In this document: in pieces, positions 54,639 through 64,000 of the stretch
Layout: every line of letters begins with the position of its first letter
How positions within the stretch are numbered: position 1 is the first letter of the stretch
NCBI GenBank assembly: GCA_016490735.1
Contig: JAEMWC010001006.1
Coordinates: forward strand, 27,501 to 91,500
DNA length: 64,000 bases
Direction of reading: 5' to 3'
Origin: Pachyseris speciosa
Lineage: Eukaryota; Cnidaria; Anthozoa; Scleractinia; Pachyseridae
Program-made: the position numbers and the translations under genes
Notes under the pieces: generated by a model
What the model saw: only the letters and a program-made list of their open reading frames with translations
Databases searched by the model: none
What the model was told of the DNA's origin: nothing

Positions 54639-54812
54639 CTAACAAAAACAATGAAACTACTCATCAGGACGAACCTAAAAGTATTTAAGGATATACCTCA
54701 CAAATTAATGTGATTTGGTAAGCTGAAGCCACTCTAAAGGCACTAAGGCCACATGGTAGCGGGCATTACCCCTTAAATCTACCAAAGCAAAGATTGAGCC
54801 CAAGCATTAGCA

Positions 54813-54857
54813 GCCATGGACAGCTGTTTCGGCCTTGTTAGGCCTCATCAGCATGGC
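54813..54857 (-). ncRNA. hammerhead ribozyme, monomer 1
   Basis: Minus strand: GCCATG (stem I), CTGATGA core, GGCC-TAACAA-GGCC (stem II), GAA core, ACAGCTGT (minimal stem III), cleavage after C of GTC, CATGGC (stem I). All invariant core bases are present. With no loop on stem III, it would work best as a dimer, as known for animal retrozymes. Confidence 0.9.
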
Positions 54858-55068
54858 ATAGCTAATGCTCAAGCTCAAGTACCCACATATCCATAAAACA
54901 AGCAGTAAAAACGTAAAGCTTGTGGAATGTGGCTGGAGTGACAAGGATATATCTCACAAATTAATGTGATTTGGTAAGCTGAAGCCACTCTAAAGGCAGT
55001 AAGGCCACATGGTAGCGGGCATTACCCCTTAAATCTCCCAAAGCAAAGATTGAGCCCAAGCATTAGCA

Positions 55069-55113
55069 GCCATGGACAGCTGTTTCGGCCTTGTTAGGCC
55101 TCATCAGCATGGC
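55069..55113 (-). ncRNA. hammerhead ribozyme, monomer 2
   Basis: Same 45-nt sequence as monomer 1, 256 bp further on. Confidence 0.9.
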
Positions 55114-55324
55114 ATAGCTAATGCTCGGGCTCAAGTACCCACATATCCATAAAACAAGCCGTAAAAACGTAAAGCTTGTGGGATGTGGCTGGAGTGACAA
55201 GGATATACCTCACAAATTAATGTGATTTGGTAAGCTGAAGCCACTCTAATGGCACTAAGGCCACATCGTAGCGGGCATTACGCCTTAAGTCTACCAAAGC
55301 AAAGATTGAGCCCAAGCATTAGCA

Positions 55325-55369
55325 GCCATGGACAGCTGTTTCGGCCTTGTTAGGCCTCATCAGCATGGC
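55325..55369 (-). ncRNA. hammerhead ribozyme, monomer 3
   Basis: Same 45-nt sequence; all core bases kept. Confidence 0.9.
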
Positions 55370-55579
55370 ATAGCTAATGCTCAGGCTCAAGTACCCACAT
55401 ATCCATAAAACAAGCAGTAAAAACGTAAAGCTTGTGGGATGTGGCTGGAGTGACAAGGATATACCTCACAAATTAATGTGATTTGGTAAGCTGAAGCCAC
55501 TCTAAAGGCACTAAGGCCACATGGTAGCGGGCATTACCCCTTAAATCTCCAAAGCAAAGATTGAGCCCAAGCATTAGCA

Positions 55580-55624
55580 GCCATGGACAGCTGTTTCGGC
55601 CTTGTTAGGCCTCATCAGCATGGC
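55580..55624 (-). ncRNA. hammerhead ribozyme, monomer 4
   Basis: Same 45-nt sequence; the monomer is 1 bp shorter outside the ribozyme. Confidence 0.9.
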
Positions 55625-55836
55625 ATAGCTAATGCTCAGGCTCAAGTACCCACATATCCATAAAACAAGCAGTAAAAACGTAAAGCTTGTGGGATGTGGC
55701 TGGAGTGACAAGGATATACCTCACAAATTAATGTGATTTGGTAAGCTGAAGCCACTCTAATGGCACTAAGGCCACATCGGTAGCGGGCATTACCCCTTAA
55801 GTCTACCAAAGCAAAGATTGAGCCCAAGCATTAGCA

Positions 55837-55881
55837 GCCATGGACAGCTGTTTCGGCCTTGTTAGGCCTCATCAGCATGGC
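55837..55881 (-). ncRNA. hammerhead ribozyme, monomer 5
   Basis: Same 45-nt sequence; all core bases kept. Confidence 0.9.
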
Positions 55882-56092
55882 ATAGCTAATGCTCAGGCTC
55901 AAGTACCCACATATCCATAAAACAAGCAGTAAAAACGTAAAGCTTGTGGGATGTGGCTGGAGTGACAAGGATATACCTCACAAATTAATGTGATTTGGTA
56001 AGCTGAAGCCACTCTAAAGGCACTAAGGCCACATGGTAGCGGGCATTACCCCTTAAGTCTACCAAAGCAAAGATTGAGCCCAAGTATTAGCA

Positions 56093-56137
56093 GCCATGGA
56101 CAGCTGTTTCGGCCTTGTTAGGCCTCATCAGCATGGC
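56093..56137 (-). ncRNA. hammerhead ribozyme, monomer 6
   Basis: Same 45-nt sequence. It lies in the partial end monomer next to the right target duplication. Confidence 0.9.
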
Positions 56138-56187
56138 ATAGCTAATGCTCAGGCTCAAGTACCCACATATCACTAAAAGTATTTAAG

Positions 56188-56851
56188 TTATTTATGTTTT
56201 ATGTAGGCTTTGTATAAGCATCCATGTTAAAGCTATATTTCACAGGTCAATTGCAAAATTCTAACCCCCTGAGGACAGGTTTTATTCTAGAAATTGGCCA
56301 GTGAGGACCACAGATATTATAAAGTTCTCAAAGAAAAAAGGAGGACTGCATCTTACTGTTAAAGTAACAGTGAGACTTGCAATATTATTGACACTACATA
56401 AATAATTAAGACATAACACAATCATTTCAAAAAGCAGCGTTTTCTCTCTTCAGTGGTCTTTGGAATGAGCTATGCAAGCTCTTGGGAGCAGCCACCTGTG
56501 GCTGATGATGGACCTGTTCACTTATGAACATCAGTCCCATACATGTAAGTGTCCAGCCCCAGTTAGACATGTTTTCTGCTTCTTGACAGTGTCCCATTAC
56601 AAAAGCTTTGACTTTACTTAGAAATCAAGACCTCAGAGGCACCAGACCACATACTGTATTGCAAAATATCCCCAATATATCGGTATAGTGTACAGCTGTA
56701 CTTACAAATCTTGAATTCAGAAGTTTCGATTCACTGGCCTGTACATGTTCCAAACTTTTTGTTTCATATTCAGATAATTCCTAAACCCAAAGAAACGAGT
56801 TAAATTAAGGCTTGTGTTTACCATTAGTTAAATTATTTTTGTAAGTGAGTA
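56188..56851. other. no recognised gene
   Basis: AT-rich flank of the retrozyme. Nothing recognised. Confidence 0.4.
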
Positions 56852-57174
56852 CAGTCAAACCTCGACTATCTGGACTCGTGGGGACTGAGCTGAATAGTCC
56901 GCATAATCGAAAATATGAATATTACTGAGCCAAAACTAAAAATCAAAGCTCAGTGAAATGCATTGCGGTAATACGGTGCGCGTGAGCTCAAAACGCGTAT
57001 AGATTTGCGACTTGAAGCGAAACAAATTCAGTTTGAACCAGAGTTTCAATACTTAATTAGAAGGGTAAAAGGTTTCCTGTGGATCTTAAATATGGCTAAT
57101 TGATATTCATAAAAAAAATGGGACCAGCTAAGTAAGTCCGGATAATCGAGGTCCAGGTAATCGATGTTCGACTG
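56852..57174. mobile_element. pogo/Tigger-type MITE
   Basis: Inverted ends starting CAGTCAAACCTCGACTATCTG (right end complementary to CAGTCGAACATCGATTACCTG), flanked by TA. CAGT-type ends with CTCGATTATCC words are usual for pogo-group MITEs. 323 bp, non-coding. Confidence 0.8.
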
Positions 57175-58798
57175 TAACCCTTAAAATGTATGTAACCAAA
57201 GCAGTTGAAAAAGAACCGTCACACCAAGTCATTTACATGTAACATTTTTAACCACTAGTTTATTTAACAGTCGGGATCACTGAAGTTCGCCTATTTCATA
57301 CACAGTGCAAGCATAGAATTTGTCCCACATTGTTCAGATTCTCACATTATTCATGAGGCACAACAGATTTGATTCTGTAATATATATATTTAGCCCAGCC
57401 TAAAAGCGGAGCTCCAAAAGCATTCTTTTTCTACTGGCATTTACATATAGTGTGCTTGTCATATCACCCATTTGACCTCACTCAAGCTACAGACCCAAGG
57501 CTGTAAAAAATAGTATGGAAAGGTGATCTGAGCAAGTGTCACAGTGGATTTGGACCCCCCGCAGATTTGCACCCTTCAGTCCAGATCTGCTTGTGGATCA
57601 GATTTGGACCCCTAGTCCAGAACTGCTAGCAGATATGAACCCCCTTTTACGGATTTGGACCCCCACCCCTCCTAAAAACAAGCATTCTATTCAGTAAGGT
57701 AACAAAAATTCCTTTGCAAATTGAGTTTGGAGATGTTAAAAAGCAAAAAATATATATTGAGGTAGGTTTTTTTAATAATCTTTAATACTTTGTGTAAAAA
57801 AGAACCTACAACACTAGTTTGCATCTATAAATTTTTAAAACAAAACATTTCTTAACATCTTAGAGCAATACCTAAGGACAGGTCTGTTTCCCCGTTCAAC
57901 TGTAGGCTACTTAGTTATGGTTTAGAGCCACTAGAAATTGGTGGAGAAGACTGGTGAATGCTATTTTGAATCAGTATCCAACATCAGACATATAGTGATT
58001 CAGATCATCACTTCATAATGAATGCAATTTCAGTTATCCAAAGCCTAGCTCCCATGAGACAGTTGGAAATCAGAAATTGTGTATCCTCTGGATATATGTA
58101 TGCATCAAAAAAATTATGAAAGAGAGATACATGGAAATCAATAAAAATATTTAGATGATATGCATTAAGGCCAAGATATTTCTTTTGATCAGTTACTTCT
58201 TGACCTTACTATCGCAAAAAACTGCTTGCTGACATTAAGCTCATCAATCAATGAGCCTACAGTGTTTTCAAAAAGAAATCCAGCTGCTTTTCTGGCCAGC
58301 CAAGTGCAAGACTAAGCAACTTGATAATAAAATATTGGGGATTTGGTTGATATCACTATCAAGGTAATTAACAATGTAGTATGAGGATTTAAGGTAATGA
58401 TTCACCAAAGCAAAAGTGCTGGAAATCCGTGTTAGCAATCTTAACTTGATTTTCCATTTTGCAAGAAAGGTAAGGACTAGTCTCACATTAATTTCTCCAT
58501 GTACATTTGAAATTGCACAACATACTTCATCAAACATCAAAAATCCCATTACACATTAGTGCCAAATGTCATTGAAACATACCACAAGATTGGTGTGACC
58601 AGCTATGAATAAATTAATTGAAAGACTGCATGCAGGAGAAGGAAGTCCAAAGGACGTGTACATTAATGAGAAAGAGCTTACTTTAAGTTTAGTAATACTT
58701 TGTCATGCGAATACATCTAAGTTGATACAAAAAAAAAGTGAATGACTGGAGAATAATTGGGAGAAAGTAAATTCCCATACAAAGAATATTATCTAATA
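57175..58798. other. no gene; short GGATTTGGACCCC repeats
   Basis: At about 57,545-57,665 the phrase GATTTGGACCCC recurs several times with inverted CAGATCTG words. A minus-strand frame at 58,268-58,549 is open but has no convincing splice sites or motif. Nothing else recognised. Confidence 0.4.
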
Positions 58799-59233
58799 CA
58801 GTAATAGCCCACGTATAAGAACCTGGGTTTTAAGAACCTGTCAGGCTAAAATTTTCATTTTAAGCCCCCTCCACATAAGAACCTATTAAGGCTAAAATTT
58901 CAAGTTAGGTTCTTATCATTGGGGTTGCTGTAAAAGTGTAAAGGTAGAAACTGCTGAATAAGTTTCTTTGTTATGTTTTGTTAAGGACATATACTGTACC
59001 TGCAGTGAACTGCCTATAGGCATTTCTCTATGGTACAAATAAATGATTTATACTGTATTATGAGGTGATATTTATCATAATTATATATAGTATATTCAGA
59101 TAAAATTCATATAAAAATTTAAGAACCTATTTTAAGAACCTTGGTAGCCTAAATTTGCTTTCAGTACCATTTATATAAGAATCTATTTAGGCTAAATTAG
59201 AAAATTCTGGTTCTTATACATGGGCTATTACTG
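58799..59233. mobile_element. 435-bp MITE with TA duplication
   Basis: Inverted ends CAGTAATAGCCCACGTATAA and TTATACATGGGCTATTACTG, flanked by TA on both sides. The phrase TAAGAACCT…AGGCTAAA recurs inside, in both orientations. Tc1/mariner/pogo-type target. Confidence 0.8.
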
Positions 59234-59277
59234 TATTACACATTCTAAAAACTAAGAGGTGAAATTTAAAGGTGGCC

Positions 59278-59455
59278 CAAAGCTAACCTAATCAAATTAA
59301 ATCAAATACTTGTCTCTTACAAGTCACCCCTGCTTTGAGATTGACACTAAAACTAAAGAAATAAAATTGAAATACAATCCAAAGCTAACCTAATTAAATT
59401 ACATACTTGTCACTCACAAGCTACATCTGATTTAAAATTGACACAAATAATGTAA
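59278..59455 (+). repeat. short tandem duplication (about 108 bp)
   Basis: AAAGCTAACCTAAT.AAATTA, ACTTGTC.CT.ACAAG and AAATTGACAC recur about 108 bp apart, diverged. Confidence 0.6.
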
Positions 59456-59749
59456 TAGATAGGACTTAAAACTGCTTAAAGAAGGTGCATGCATGGTGTT
59501 CGATGGAACACCATTCCAGTCTGGTATGTAGCGATTATAAAAAGAAAATCTGAAGGCCATATATATATTTAGCCAGGCCAAGCCTAGAATCGGAGTTGCA
59601 CACTCTCACCGAGCAACTTCGCATGGCTAATTATTTGGGCCAGTTTAATTTGTGTCCAAAACAATTGAGCAGCAGCAGGGAAAACGAAGAGTTTTCGATA
59701 GCAAACGTTTGCAAAAAAAATACAGACATTCGTCAGTCCTAACTACTTT

Positions 59750-60200
59750 CAGATGAAAGCGTAACGGAATTCAAAGCGGATAAAAAAGAACACTACAAGC
59801 GAACAAAGTACGATGCGAGTGTTTTGCTGGAAGAAGGAGAAGGTGGAGAAATTAAACAAGACTAGCTTGGAATAATAATGGCTTGTACTGATTAGTCTAG
59901 AAAAATCGGTATTTATTTTGACATAAATGCCCGTAGAAAAGACAATAAAGGGTAAAAACTGATCGTTAAGAGCAGTCAACAGGACTTGACCGCAGTTCAA
60001 AAACAACAGAACAACAAACACAAGTATTACAAGAAAACAAAGCACAATACGAATAATATTTCTTCGAAGATTCTTGGAGAAGGTGGAGAAATCAGACAAG
60101 TAACAAAAATTGCTTAGCAATTTTGACATAAATGTCCGTAGAAAAGACAAAAAAAGAGCTCCACACCTGATCGTTTAGAGCAGTCAACAGGAATCGCTGA
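59750..60200 (+). repeat. tandem duplication (about 240 bp)
   Basis: The block with GGAGAAGGTGGAGAAAT, TTTTGACATAAATGCCCGTAGAAAAGACA and GAGCAGTCAACAGGA occurs twice (about 59,790-59,995 and 60,035-60,195). A minus-strand frame through both reads as hydrophobic repeats (IVLCFLVILVF / IVLCSLVVFFF) but looks incidental. Confidence 0.65.
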
Positions 60201-60955
60201 GGCAGCAATCACTCGCAACGCGACAGAGCTGAATAATAGCGCCATTTCCCACAAAATCTTTCCTTGGCTGACACAAAACGCTAAAGAGCTTTTATAGTTT
60301 TACTGGTACTTCCCATGTCTTCCGAAGAACCTTCTTCAATTAATGATTCTCAGTGACAAAGCGTCATCCAGTTAACGAAGAAAGCGCTTGCCAAACCACA
60401 CCAGCATTTCTCTCGCAGACCCGTCCAATATAAAATATATCAAATCCAGCCCAGCCAGTCAACCGATTTCGGTGTTTTTAACATCCAAACGCTGATTCTT
60501 ACCTGTTCAAACAAATTAAGACGACATGTTTATAGACGGCGAAACTTAATATTGTTGTTTACAGGCCGCTTTCGACGAAGATCTCTAAAACGTTTTTCAA
60601 ACGTGCACATGCACATGCATTTGATCGGCTTTTTTTTAAATCGAGCTTTAATGCTTAATTTTACGAGGACTCATTGTGATTACGTGTTATTAAGATAAGG
60701 GCAAGTTTCTTAACGCTGTTGAGGTACCAAGGTCAAAAAACAGTCAGCCAAGCCGAGTAAAAACACTCATTCGCTTGCAAAGAAAACAACGTAACAAAAA
60801 AAAAAAAAAAAAAACAATTCAACTACTTCTTTGTGTCCAAAACGAGTACAGATGATTGTTATTTACATCCATTCGAGAGAAAAATACAAGTTTCATTCCT
60901 GAACAAAAGTAACAACGATTAAACCAAATGTTAAGCTTCTATTTATTTAATTTAC

Positions 60956-61096
60956 CTCACTGTCCTGTTCTGTGTTGTAGAGGTTTCTAACACTTGAAAA
61001 TACGTAAGCTTCAGTAAAGTAAAAACAAGCATCCGCAAAAATAGCAAACGGTTTGTCCAAAGAAAGAGCTTCTTCCACAGAGTTTGAGCTACTCAT
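60956..61096 (-). CDS. candidate first coding exon of a host gene
   Basis: ATG 61,096 opens a clean 47-codon frame ending at donor GAG|GTAAAT, phase 0: MSSSNSVEEALSLDKPFAIF, ADACFYFTEAYVFSSVRNLY, NTEQDSE. Amino-acid composition and the precise GT end favour a real exon. No downstream exon was identified before about 57 kb, and the family is unknown. The sequence upstream (61,100-61,420) is locally richer in GC and CpG, consistent with a promoter. Confidence 0.5.
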
Positions 61097-63826
61097 TCCT
61101 CTCATTAACACAGGTAAACTGATAAGTGACCTTTCTTAGTGAGATGCAAGATGCCGCGGTAAAGTGAAAGCCCTTGAAGCGTTGAATTATACTGTTTTCA
61201 ACCGCACAATCGATCCACAATCGCTCTTCCCTTCATCACTTGAAAATTCACGTTCCGGAGTATCTTTTGACAAGTTCTTGATTTTTATGCTTTTTACGCG
61301 AATTTAAAAACAAACTTCGATCGAAGAAGATGAAGTTGTTTTGCTCAAAATGAAGAAACCAAGTGAATGTGAAATTACGAGCCGCAGAAAGCGCGCGAAA
61401 AATTAAGCCTTGATTTGGTTTGGGTGTCCCACACCTGGCTTGAGCCTGCGATCAAATCGAAAGCAAGTACCTGGTCAGCGCTCAAATAAAAAAAAAAAGC
61501 TGACCTCGATGAGGTCTCAACTTGAGCCCACGATATGGTCACGTGACACTGGTCAGCGGATACCTTGTTTTGACAGGTGTCAATTGGCTATAAGATGGAT
61601 GTCCAGTATCAAAGGTGTACGCTGGGTGTAAACTGTAAACTGGCTGGTCAGCTGCTAGGCCAGGTGGAGTATGGCCGCCATGTTGGATTATTATGATTAT
61701 TACTAGGATATTATTAGTTATTGGGCAACACCACCGTCGTCGTCGTCGTCGTCGTCGTCGCGCGCCCACACGCAATACCGCTAGCCATTTTTACCATGAG
61801 AAAAGCAGTTTCTATAGGTATGGTTCTCCGCTTCGCGGCCCTTCGGGCCGCTGGAGCTCCGCTACTATGGACAATGTACCACTGAGCAAGATTAAAATGT
61901 TCATAGAACTCTCTAAGTGGTCAGACTGGCTTACAGCGTAACTGTTATTGACACACACCTTTTTCTAAAATTTTTATGTAAATTAAGATGACAGCTACAG
62001 ACGATTTCATACAGATGGAACATGTAACTAGATCTGAACAGGCATTTCTTTTTATTTTAGCAGTTCTCACTTCTACATTTCCATATGGATCTTGAAGGAT
62101 TAAGCAATTACAAGTTATCATAAACTTACACACATGCCAAGTTGCACCAATGTACAGTTTTACCTTTGAAGATTGATTTCGTTCATCCCCATCATCCAAA
62201 ATTTCTGAATTATTTGAGGAGTGCCCTTATAGGCAAGATTTTCAATCTGTGCAGAAGGTACCATGATTTGCATTTTGGAAACTATGATTGCCACAGTGAA
62301 AGGGATGGTCATGTAAAATGTTCATGTAACATTTAAATATTAATATTTTTACAGGCTTGTTTTCACTAGCAACAGAATTGAGTTGGAGTCAGCATTGTAA
62401 GCCTTACAGTGATTATGCTGCTTACTAGTGAAAACTAGATTTTCAAAGACGGAAGCAGGCCAGGAAGAAATAAACCAATCACAATGAGTGAGGAGCAATT
62501 TGATATGTTCATTCTTACACTTCTGCTTATGGCTCTGACGATCTACATTGCGGGCTGAACGTGTTGGGACAGTCAATGTGATACGAGCAAAATTCACTCC
62601 AATTACCCCCTCCCCCTCCCCCCCTAAACAATGTTGAACTGGGAGCATAGGAAAGACAAACGGGGGGGGGGCGGCAAAGGGAGGGGGTTAGGGTGGCTCT
62701 ATGGTCATAATAATAATGCCGGGAGTAAAGGGCACCAATGTGAAAGGATTCTTAAAACTGTCCAAAGGACATCTGTCCTCCATTGTAGTTTATGCACAAT
62801 ACCATAGTAAGAGAAATCAAGACAAAAGGAATTAACATGCTGATTCTTCCAACTCTGATTCTGCTCACCTTATAACTCTACTTATGATTCTCCTGGCAAC
62901 TGCAACTCAGATTCCCTCACTAGTGATAACCAGCCTAAGGTTTTAGCCAGAAGGAGTTGGTACTTTTATGTGGAGACATGTTTCCTGGACATCCACTTTT
63001 CTATGTCTGACTAAAAGCTTGGCTATCCCCATGGGTCTGGATATTTGTCCATTCATAACAATGACATATCACTGGGGTCATGCGAGTATAGCAGTTTTTA
63101 CCATATGTGCTCCCCTTAAAGGCTTTGATAAAACAGCCCCAAACATAATGTAAGAGTAACACAGAAATGTTTGTTTTTTAAGTTTATTAATGCCCCTTAA
63201 TGTCCAATTAATATTCTGTGGAAAACATTTTCTTGTACTAATTTCTGGAAATTATAGAAATTAATACATGTATATATTAGTGGGTTTCTCACATTGTTTT
63301 TTAAATGGGCTCCACAAATAACTCCAGCAAACTATAAGCTATGTAAGCACAGTGAATTGTTTTTGTCAGCCTTCATGTACACTGTAGTGAGATACTATAG
63401 CTTTGTGCAGAACAAAGACACTTGCCAAACAAGCTACAAAAGCTATCCTTGATAACACATGTAGCTTCAGACACCTGTCAAATAGTCAAGGCTCTATATC
63501 CATACACAACAGGGGAAGATTACCATGTGAATTTACAAGGTAAAAATTGAAGCACATATTTCTGCCTGAGTAAGGATAACCTTAATAGTTCAAACTATAT
63601 GTACCTTGTTCCATTTTCTTTATTGCTGTTGAAGATGCTATGCAATCAATGGTAAGTCAAGGTTGTTTACCATGTCAACGTTGTTCGCAAAGAGAGCTTT
63701 AGGTCACCAACTTTCTGAAACTAAAACAAACTGTACTGAAATAATCTGTACAATAATGTTCTCTAGACAAGAGAATGCTTGCCGTTATTTTATAGCCCTT
63801 GATTACAGTCATTATACTACACGTAT
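61097..63826. other. upstream region, simple repeats, no clear gene
   Basis: Contains (CGT)n at about 61,735-61,761 and a strong hairpin GCGGCCCTTCGGGCCGC (about 61,837-61,853) that looks like part of a dispersed repeat. Short frames on both strands lack motifs or splice signals I trust. Confidence 0.4.
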
Positions 63827-64000
63827 ACAGTCAAACCTGTATTATGCAGTCTGACACCCTTGGGGATTCTAGAGTGTCCATTTAGGGCCTGTTTATATGA
63901 GGTTTTTCAGCCCGCTCTACAGAACGCTTTACTGGGCTGGCTGACGGCTCATGCCATATTTCTTCATAAAATTATGGTTATGTTTATATGAGAAGGTGGG
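63827..64000. mobile_element. MITE ends running off the window
   Basis: ACAGTCAAACCTGTATTATG at 63,828 resembles a pogo-type end, and GGGCCTGTTTATATGAG (from 63,886) resembles the MITE at 39,313. The partners lie beyond 64,000, so neither can be confirmed. Confidence 0.45.

Larger units (their letters stand above)
54690..56172 (-). mobile_element. hammerhead-ribozyme retrozyme, 5.8 x 256 bp
   Basis: Head-to-tail array with period 256 bp (255-257) and very few differences among monomers. It is flanked on both sides by CTAAAAGTATTTAAG (54,675-54,689 and 56,173-56,187), a perfect 15-bp target duplication. Each monomer carries one type-I hammerhead on the minus strand, so a minus-strand transcript would cut itself into 256-nt units that can circularise. 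Non-coding, so it needs another element's reverse transcriptase; the PLEs nearby are candidates (inference). Confidence 0.9.

Noticed and set aside
59749..60150. 133-codon hydrophobic minus-strand ORF
   Set aside because: It arises from a tandem duplication and has AT-driven hydrophobicity; no start context or homology is evident.
1..64000. CRISPR arrays, bacterial operons or rRNA genes
   Set aside because: The tandem repeats lack unique spacers, the sequence is eukaryotic, and no rRNA signature was seen.

Overview
This is a eukaryotic, almost entirely non-coding window, most likely from a cnidarian and probably a stony coral. That is an inference: exons are scattered and bounded by GT/AG junctions, the palindrome TACATGTA is very common, and the virus-like element, Penelope-like elements and SINE are of types I know from anthozoan genomes. 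The bacterial-style categories (operons, CRISPR) do not apply to the host DNA, although the virus-like element is compact and operon-like.

Layout. (1) 1-4.1 kb, minus strand: part of a host gene with thrombospondin type-1 repeats (TSR). Three exons are exactly 171 bp, all in phase 1; the one at 1188-1358 carries an in-frame stop. A 5'-truncated Penelope-like element (PLE) sits in one intron with an intact 11-bp target duplication. (2) 4.66-50.1 kb: two diverged copies, A and B, of a unit of about 4.4 kb. Copy B (45,672-50,110) is nearly uninterrupted. Copy A has been split by a Polinton/adintovirus-like element (5,474-26,206) and by a deep stack of nested transposons (about 26.9-41.96 kb). 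Copy B therefore preserves the empty sites. (3) 50.5-53.3 kb: a second PLE, an inverted piece of it, and a one-ended CACTG-type element with a satellite of about 32 bp. (4) 54.69-56.17 kb: a 256-bp tandem array whose minus strand carries six hammerhead ribozymes, flanked by a perfect 15-bp target duplication (a retrozyme). (5) 56.2-64 kb: MITEs, small tandem duplications and one good candidate first coding exon (60,956-61,096, minus).

The Polinton is 20.7 kb and GC-richer than its surroundings, with diverged terminal inverted repeats. It encodes protein-primed DNA polymerase B, an RVE-type integrase, a packaging ATPase, a double-jelly-roll major capsid protein, a penton-type minor capsid protein, a pX-like protein, an adenain-like protease, a parvovirus-VP1-like phospholipase A2, a collagen/tail-fibre-like protein and several unknown proteins. 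Most large genes have frameshifts or stops, and the catalytic His of the protease is replaced by Leu, so this is a dead fossil. A 3,675-bp block with the PLA2-protease module and a family of small paralogous ORFs is present twice in tandem, almost identically. Replication and integration genes (pol, int) lie on the right; virion genes lie on the left and centre, mostly on the minus strand.

The nesting can be read from target duplications and split ORFs: unit A, then a Helentron-like element, then a CR1/L2-type LINE, then a 12-kb CACTG element, then an 82-bp tandem array holding a second Helentron-like copy, then a small MITE.
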